From NCBI RefSeq assembly GCF_001456955.1, contig NZ_KQ758467.1:356672-420671 (forward strand): 64,000 nucleotides of DNA, given 5' to 3'. The notes under the pieces were generated by a model. It saw only the letters and a list, made by a program, of their open reading frames with translations, was not told where the DNA came from and did not search any database. The stretch is from Microbacterium enclense. Lineage in GTDB: Bacteria; Actinomycetota; Actinomycetes; Actinomycetales; Microbacteriaceae. How positions within the stretch are numbered: position 1 is the stretch's first letter; each line of letters opens with the position of its first letter. Position numbers and translations under genes: made by a program. Below are positions 59,768-64,000 of the stretch, one piece after another.

Positions 59768-60625
59768 GTGCGTATTCGCCTCGACATCGCCTATGACGGC
59801 ACCCACTTCCGGGGCTGGGCCCGCCAGCCGACGCTCCGGACCGTCCAAGGCGAACTCGAGGAGGCGCTGGCGCGGATCGTGGGCGGTTCGCCTCGCCTCA
59901 TCGTGGCCGGCCGCACGGATGCCGGTGTGCACGCGTCAGGACAGGTCGCTCATCTCGACCTCGATGAGGCGCAGGTCGCGCGATTGCCGCGGCGTCGTCG
60001 CGACGACGACGAGACCGATGCCGTCGCAGCTCTCGCAGGGCGTGTGCGCGGTGTGCTGGGCCTCTACCCGGACGTCACCGTGCGCCGCACGTCCCGGGCG
60101 CCCGAGGGCTTCGATGCCCGGTTCTCCGCCGTGTGGCGACGGTACGCGTATCGTCTCGCCGATGCGACCACCGCATACGACCCCCTGGACCGCCTGCGCA
60201 CGACGTCATTGCGGAGCGTGCTCGACGTGGAGGCGATGGACGCCGCGGCCTCGCGGTTGATCGGGTTGCACGACTTCGCCGCCTACTGCAAGGCCCGCGA
60301 GGAGGCGACCACCATCCGCACCCTGCTCGAATACGACTGGCGGCGCGGCGACGACGGCGTGCTCGTCGCGAACGTGCGTGCCGACGCGTTCTGCCACAGC
60401 ATGGTCCGGGCCCTCGTCGGAGCCTGCGTCGCCGTGGGGGAGGGGCGCATCGCGGTCGACGACGTCGTCGCGATCCGCGACGCCCGCCTGCGCATCCCCG
60501 AGACCAAGGTGCTGGCGGCGCGGGGCCTCGTGCTGGCCGAGGTCGGCTATCCCGCAGACGAGCTGTTGGCGGCGCGCGCCGAGCAGACGCGCAATCGACG
60601 GGACGCCGCCGACTCGGCATCCTGA
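59768..60625 (+). CDS. truA: tRNA pseudouridine(38-40) synthase
   Basis: 285 aa. N-terminal RIRLDIAYDGTHFRGWARQP and the catalytic segment AGRTDAGVHASGQV with the essential Asp; later SMVRALVG is typical. Isomerises uridines in the anticodon arm of tRNA. About 25 Asp/Arg-rich residues after QVARLPRR and a short C-terminal tail are additional. GTG at 59768, after the rplQ terminator, probably from its own promoter. Confidence 0.96.
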   Translation: MRIRLDIAYDGTHFRGWARQPTLRTVQGELEEALARIVGGSPRLIVAGRTDAGVHASGQVAHLDLDEAQVARLPRRRRDDDETDAVAALAGRVRGVLGLYPDVTVRRTSRAPEGFDARFSAVWRRYAYRLADATTAYDPLDRLRTTSLRSVLDVEAMDAAASRLIGLHDFAAYCKAREEATTIRTLLEYDWRRGDDGVLVANVRADAFCHSMVRALVGACVAVGEGRIAVDDVVAIRDARLRIPETKVLAARGLVLAEVGYPADELLAARAEQTRNRRDAADSAS

Positions 60626-60678
60626 TCCGCGCCCGCAAGGACGATGCAACCCCTCAGGCCACCGATCGGCGCCGGACG

Positions 60679-60684
60679 TATGCT
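60679..60684 (+). promoter_or_regulatory. Putative -10 box, leaderless start of the EEP-family gene
   Basis: TATGCT, 9 nt before the ATG at 60694, with no Shine-Dalgarno sequence. Confidence 0.45.
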
Positions 60685-60693
60685 GACATCGCC

Positions 60694-61386
60694 ATGAAGG
60701 TCATCTCGTACAACCTCAACAAGCACCGTGCCGCCGGCGAGCTCACCGAGCTCGTCGAGAAGCACGAGGTGGATGTGTTGTGCCTGCAGGAGTGCGACAC
60801 CAACGACATCCCTCACCAGGTCGGGGGACTGCGCCTCGCGGAAGCGACGCAGCGCAACCGGCTCGGACTCGCGGTGTACTACCGAGAGAACACGTTCCGG
60901 GCCGAGGAGGTGCGGGCGCTGTCGCTGAAGAAGTCGCTGCACGACTACGTGCTCAAGCCCGCCGAGGAGCGGATGCTGGGCGTGCGACTGCGCGATATCG
61001 ACACCGGCCGCGACGTGATCGTCGCCTCGTTCCACGCCGCGCCGCTGACCGCCCTGAACTCGCTGCGCCGTCATCAGATCCGCACCGCACTGAGTGAGCT
61101 GGAGAACCTCGGCCCCGGTCTGCCGGCGTTGATGGTCGGGGACTACAACTACCCCGTCTTCAAGGAGAATCTCGGGCAGAAGGTTCGCGATCAGGGATAC
61201 GAGCTCACCCTGAGCGACGCCCGCACGTATACGCGGTACCGGTTCTTCCGCGGGCACTACGACTTCGCGACCTCCGTCGGGTTCGACATCGCCCATATCC
61301 GGACTCTCCCGCAGGGGCTCAGTGATCACCTGCCGATCCTGATCACGGCCGAGGTGACCGCGCGCCGCCCCGGCGGCCTGGGGTGA
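60694..61386 (+). CDS. Endonuclease/exonuclease/phosphatase (EEP) family hydrolase
   Basis: 230 aa. The EEP metal-dependent hydrolase motifs are in order: SYNLNKHR near the N-terminus, LQECD with the metal-binding Glu, GDYNYP with catalytic Asp/Asn, and SDHLPIL with the conserved Asp-His pair. No signal peptide, so it is cytoplasmic. The substrate (nucleic acid, phosphoinositide-like or other phosphodiester) cannot be told from sequence. Convergent with the LAVTG surface-protein gene across a shared hairpin. Confidence 0.9.
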   Translation: MKVISYNLNKHRAAGELTELVEKHEVDVLCLQECDTNDIPHQVGGLRLAEATQRNRLGLAVYYRENTFRAEEVRALSLKKSLHDYVLKPAEERMLGVRLRDIDTGRDVIVASFHAAPLTALNSLRRHQIRTALSELENLGPGLPALMVGDYNYPVFKENLGQKVRDQGYELTLSDARTYTRYRFFRGHYDFATSVGFDIAHIRTLPQGLSDHLPILITAEVTARRPGGLG

Positions 61387-61408
61387 ATGTCGCGGTCGGA
61401 TGACCACG

Positions 61409-61439
61409 AAAGGGGGGGCGTTCGAAGACGACCCCCTTT
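61409..61439. terminator. Bidirectional terminator between convergent genes
   Basis: AAAGGGGG (61409-61416) pairs with CCCCCTTT (61432-61439), so both strands end the stem in T residues. Lies between the EEP-family gene and the LAVTG surface-protein gene. Confidence 0.75.
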
Positions 61440-61455
61440 CAACGCTCGAGGCGGG

Positions 61456-62010
61456 TCAGGATCCCTGGTTGCGGCGCCGACGGACGAGGCTTCCCACCGC
61501 GAGCGCGCCGCCCCCGACGACGAGCGTGCCGCCGGCGATCCATAGGCCGGCCGTGCTGCCGCCGTCGAAGCCGGTTACAGCGAGGCCGCCCTTCGCGGGG
61601 GCGCTGCTCGAACCCGCAGGGGTGACGGTCACGCTGGAATGTAGGACGACGCCGCTCCGGACGCCGGTGAATGTGAAGTAGTAGACGCCTCTCGCATCGG
61701 TGGGGAAGCGCACCGGTGTTGCGAGGGCGCCGTTCACCGCCTGGGAGCGCAGGGAATCGTTGGTCTCGGTCGCGACCGAGGCGAGCGTGATGCCCTTGGC
61801 GGCGCCGCCGGTGACGGAGATGACGATCTCTTCGTCGCCCAGGTAGGGAGCGCGGTCGGTGGTGAAGGTGGCCACACCGCCCGGGGTGGCCACGGACGGC
61901 GTGACGGCGATGACGGCGGGGTCGGTGTAGGCGGAGGCGGCCGTCGGGGCCGTCAATGCGGCCGCGGCGAGTGAGAGCGCGGCGACGGCCCGGATGATCG
62001 TGGTCCTCAT
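61456..62010 (-). CDS. Sortase-anchored surface protein with LAVTG signal
   Basis: 184 aa. A signal peptide (AVAALSLAAAALTAPTAASA, cleaved near residue 27) leads to one Ig-like beta domain of ~100 residues (VTPSVATPGGVATFTTDRAP, YYFTFTGVRSG), a short linker, then LAVTG, a hydrophobic helix and RRRR. LAxTG is the recognition motif reported for class E sortases of actinobacteria, so covalent wall anchoring is expected. I chose ATG 62010; ATG 62022 (adds four residues) is an alternative. No sortase gene is in the window. Confidence 0.85.
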   Translation of the reverse strand: MRTTIIRAVAALSLAAAALTAPTAASAYTDPAVIAVTPSVATPGGVATFTTDRAPYLGDEEIVISVTGGAAKGITLASVATETNDSLRSQAVNGALATPVRFPTDARGVYYFTFTGVRSGVVLHSSVTVTPAGSSSAPAKGGLAVTGFDGGSTAGLWIAGGTLVVGGGALAVGSLVRRRRNQGS

Positions 62011-62184
62011 GGTGTGCCCCATCTGCTTGGCGAAGTCGTCGAAACGGATGCGGGGCGTGAGCCTCCGACCGCACTCCGGGTGGCTTTCAGCGGAGAGTCT
62101 TGTGGACGAGCGGTGTACGACCCGCCCGCTGCGTGGTGGTTTCATGCGTCGAAGCCGAGGACTTCACCCGTCGCGGGCGCGAGA

Positions 62185-63945
62185 TCACGCGGAGAAACGG
62201 CACGGGCCGGGGCGTGGAATCTCGTCGGGGTCGCGCGTCGGTGTGGCGACGGCAGCCAACTCGGGGGTCGTGAGCCGTACCCGGAGATCGAGCCGTGCGG
62301 TCTGGCCGGGGGCCACCTGCGCCGACCATTTGACCACCTCGCGGCCGTCATGGACCCCTCCGGCGAACCCCGGTGGCGCACCGTCGCTCGACGTGCGCCG
62401 TTCGAGCAGTTCGGCTCCGGGCGGCAGGTATATGTACACGCCCGTGAGCGCGTCGCCGGGCGGCACGCCGTACTCGCCATCCCCGGTCACGTAGGGCGGC
62501 AGCGAGTCGGGGTCGGGGGCGTCGTTGCGCAGCTCGACGTGCAGCGACGCCGTGTCGGCGGTGCACCACGCGGTCTCGACGACCGGATGCAGGTAGGTGT
62601 CCATCTTGGAGCCCGTGCCGTCGTTGAGGTAGACGCCGAACGTGCCGCGCCGGGCGTCCGCGGCCGGCAAAGCTCCCTGCAGCGTCGATCCGTCGAGGAT
62701 CGCCTGCTCGGCGGCATCCGCGTTCCAGACGAGCAGGCGGCGCTCGCGGGCGGCCCTGGTGACCGCCTCCACCAGGGCCTCGGGATCGACATCGCCATCG
62801 GCGAGAGCCTGGAACACCGCCGCCGAGGCGCTCTGGAAGAAGGCGTCCTGCTCGCGCGGGTCGGGATAGCGGCGATACGACTCCTGCAGCAGGAGCGCAA
62901 CGGCGTCGTCGGCGCTCAGCTCGTCGCCCGAGGGCAGGCGCACGGGACCCGTCGCCCGCAGCAGGTATGACAGCGTCACGGGGTCGAGGGCGATCACGCT
63001 GTCGACGGTCGTCCCGTGCGCACGGCGCCACATCTCCCGCGCGAGCGGGGCCCCCACCGAGAAGTCGGGCACCTGTGTGGTGTTCTGCAGGAACCGGGCG
63101 GGCCGGGTGTCGTAGATGCTCTGCACGTCGTCGGGGAGGGCCGCCACGGGCGTGCCGGCCGTCGCGGCGAAGTCCGCGGACGACGCCTGCGCCGTGAGGG
63201 TCATCCGCCCCTGCGCTGTGTCGAGCTGGGCCACGGCGCCGACGACACCACCGAGCGAGCGCCATTCCGCGTTGTTCTGGAACAGCACCAGGGTGGAGCG
63301 CTGGCGGTCGGCGCCGAGCATTGCGGGAAGGAGGGCCGTGGTGCGCCGCAGAACGTCCGCCGTGTCGGCCGCGGAACCGAGCAGGTCGCCGGCACGCGAG
63401 ACGTTCTTCGCGACGCGTCCGAGGAGGGGCGTGCGATCGATCCCGGCGACGCGGTCTGCCGCTTCCCGCAGTGCGGTGGCGGCGTCGGCGGCCGCGGGAG
63501 CCATGGCGGTCAGGGGGGAGACGTCGACGACCCCGTCGACCGGGCGCAGGGCGCCGGCCGACAGACCGGCCGACGCGCGGGCGAGGGGCGCGAGGGCGGT
63601 GACCGCGTCGTCGACCGCCGCGGCCGTGTCGGACACCGCCGACAGCTGCGGTCCGACCCAGGGGAGCCTTTCGGCGAAGCCCCACACAGGGTCGGCGGTC
63701 AACGCGCGCGCGGCGGAGGTGTCCACTGCCACGACGCGCAAGGCCTCCGCTGCGGTCGCGGACGCGTCGACGGTGCTCGGCATCGCCGACAGCGCCGTCC
63801 GCGCCTGAAGCAGGTGCCCCTGGGCGAGCGCGGCTCGAACGCCCACCCACGCCGCGAGGGCGAGCCCGGCCACGGCGACGAGACAGACGGCTGCGGCGAA
63901 GATCCTGCGCGGATGAAGCGGCGCGAAACGAGGGGAGTCCGGCAC
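62185..63945 (-). CDS. DUF4012 membrane protein
   Basis: 586 aa. An N-terminal membrane helix (IFAAAVCLVAVAGLALAAWVG) precedes a large extracellular part matching DUF4012: LVLFQNNAEWRSLGGVVGA and the FGVYLNDGTGSKMDTYL region. Family members often accompany surface polysaccharide clusters, but their biochemical role is unknown. GTG start at 63945 with TAGGGT 6 nt upstream. About 170 nt before its stop no gene is seen until the LAVTG protein. Confidence 0.88.
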   Translation of the reverse strand: MPDSPRFAPLHPRRIFAAAVCLVAVAGLALAAWVGVRAALAQGHLLQARTALSAMPSTVDASATAAEALRVVAVDTSAARALTADPVWGFAERLPWVGPQLSAVSDTAAAVDDAVTALAPLARASAGLSAGALRPVDGVVDVSPLTAMAPAAADAATALREAADRVAGIDRTPLLGRVAKNVSRAGDLLGSAADTADVLRRTTALLPAMLGADRQRSTLVLFQNNAEWRSLGGVVGAVAQLDTAQGRMTLTAQASSADFAATAGTPVAALPDDVQSIYDTRPARFLQNTTQVPDFSVGAPLAREMWRRAHGTTVDSVIALDPVTLSYLLRATGPVRLPSGDELSADDAVALLLQESYRRYPDPREQDAFFQSASAAVFQALADGDVDPEALVEAVTRAARERRLLVWNADAAEQAILDGSTLQGALPAADARRGTFGVYLNDGTGSKMDTYLHPVVETAWCTADTASLHVELRNDAPDPDSLPPYVTGDGEYGVPPGDALTGVYIYLPPGAELLERRTSSDGAPPGFAGGVHDGREVVKWSAQVAPGQTARLDLRVRLTTPELAAVATPTRDPDEIPRPGPCRFSA

Positions 63946-63951
63946 GCGAAC

Positions 63952-63957
63952 ACCCTA
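63952..63957 (-). promoter_or_regulatory. Putative -10 box, leaderless start of the DUF4012 gene
   Basis: TAGGGT on the minus strand ends 6 nt before the GTG at 63945. Confidence 0.5.
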
Positions 63958-64000
63958 GACGCGCGATCAAGACGCTTCGGAGCCGTCGCCGGCGGGGACG

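Overview
The window is a high-GC actinobacterial chromosome segment, most likely from Microbacterium or a close relative in Microbacteriaceae. The evidence is the very high G+C at third codon positions, frequent GTG and TTG starts, the ribosomal gene order without rpsD and rpsN, a LAXTG-type sorting signal, and many promoters of the form TANNNT placed 6-9 nt before a start codon. I see no tRNA, rRNA, CRISPR array, transposase or prophage gene.

Layout. 1-2412: the 3' part of a manganese catalase that runs into a 26-C homopolymer, then SprT-like, TPR and spermidine-synthase-like genes on the minus strand. 2708-8784: a peptide ABC transporter, with dppA-dppB-dppC on the plus strand and a fused two-domain ATPase on the minus strand. 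The two halves converge on a 214-bp tandem repeat array. 8862-11651: a second palindromic repeat pair, then 5-oxoprolinase genes pxpA and a pxpB-pxpC fusion. 11925-19354: rpoB-rpoC with two terminator hairpins.

19624-23274: small exported or membrane proteins of unknown function, including a convergent pair of related Cys-containing proteins. 23372-37815: a 14.4-kb co-directional cluster of Ser/Thr kinase, a 1976-residue secreted tandem beta-domain protein, MoxR ATPase, DUF58 protein, a transglutaminase-fold membrane protein lacking the catalytic Cys and His, a membrane FHA protein, and a single-pass membrane protein. Several of these reading frames overlap by 4 nt. I read this as one phospho-regulated cell-envelope system, and it is the most interesting locus in the window.

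38168-60625: the translation superlocus. It holds str (rpsL-rpsG-fusA-tuf), a lone MT0933-like small protein, S10 and spc genes (rpsJ to rplO), secY-adk-map-dsbA-like, infA-rpmJ-rpsM-rpsK, and rpoA-rplQ-truA. Strong hairpins separate the transcription units. Four sigma70-type promoters with 17-nt spacers precede rpoB, rpsL, rpsJ and infA. 60694-64000: an EEP-family hydrolase, a LAVTG-anchored surface protein and a DUF4012 membrane protein.
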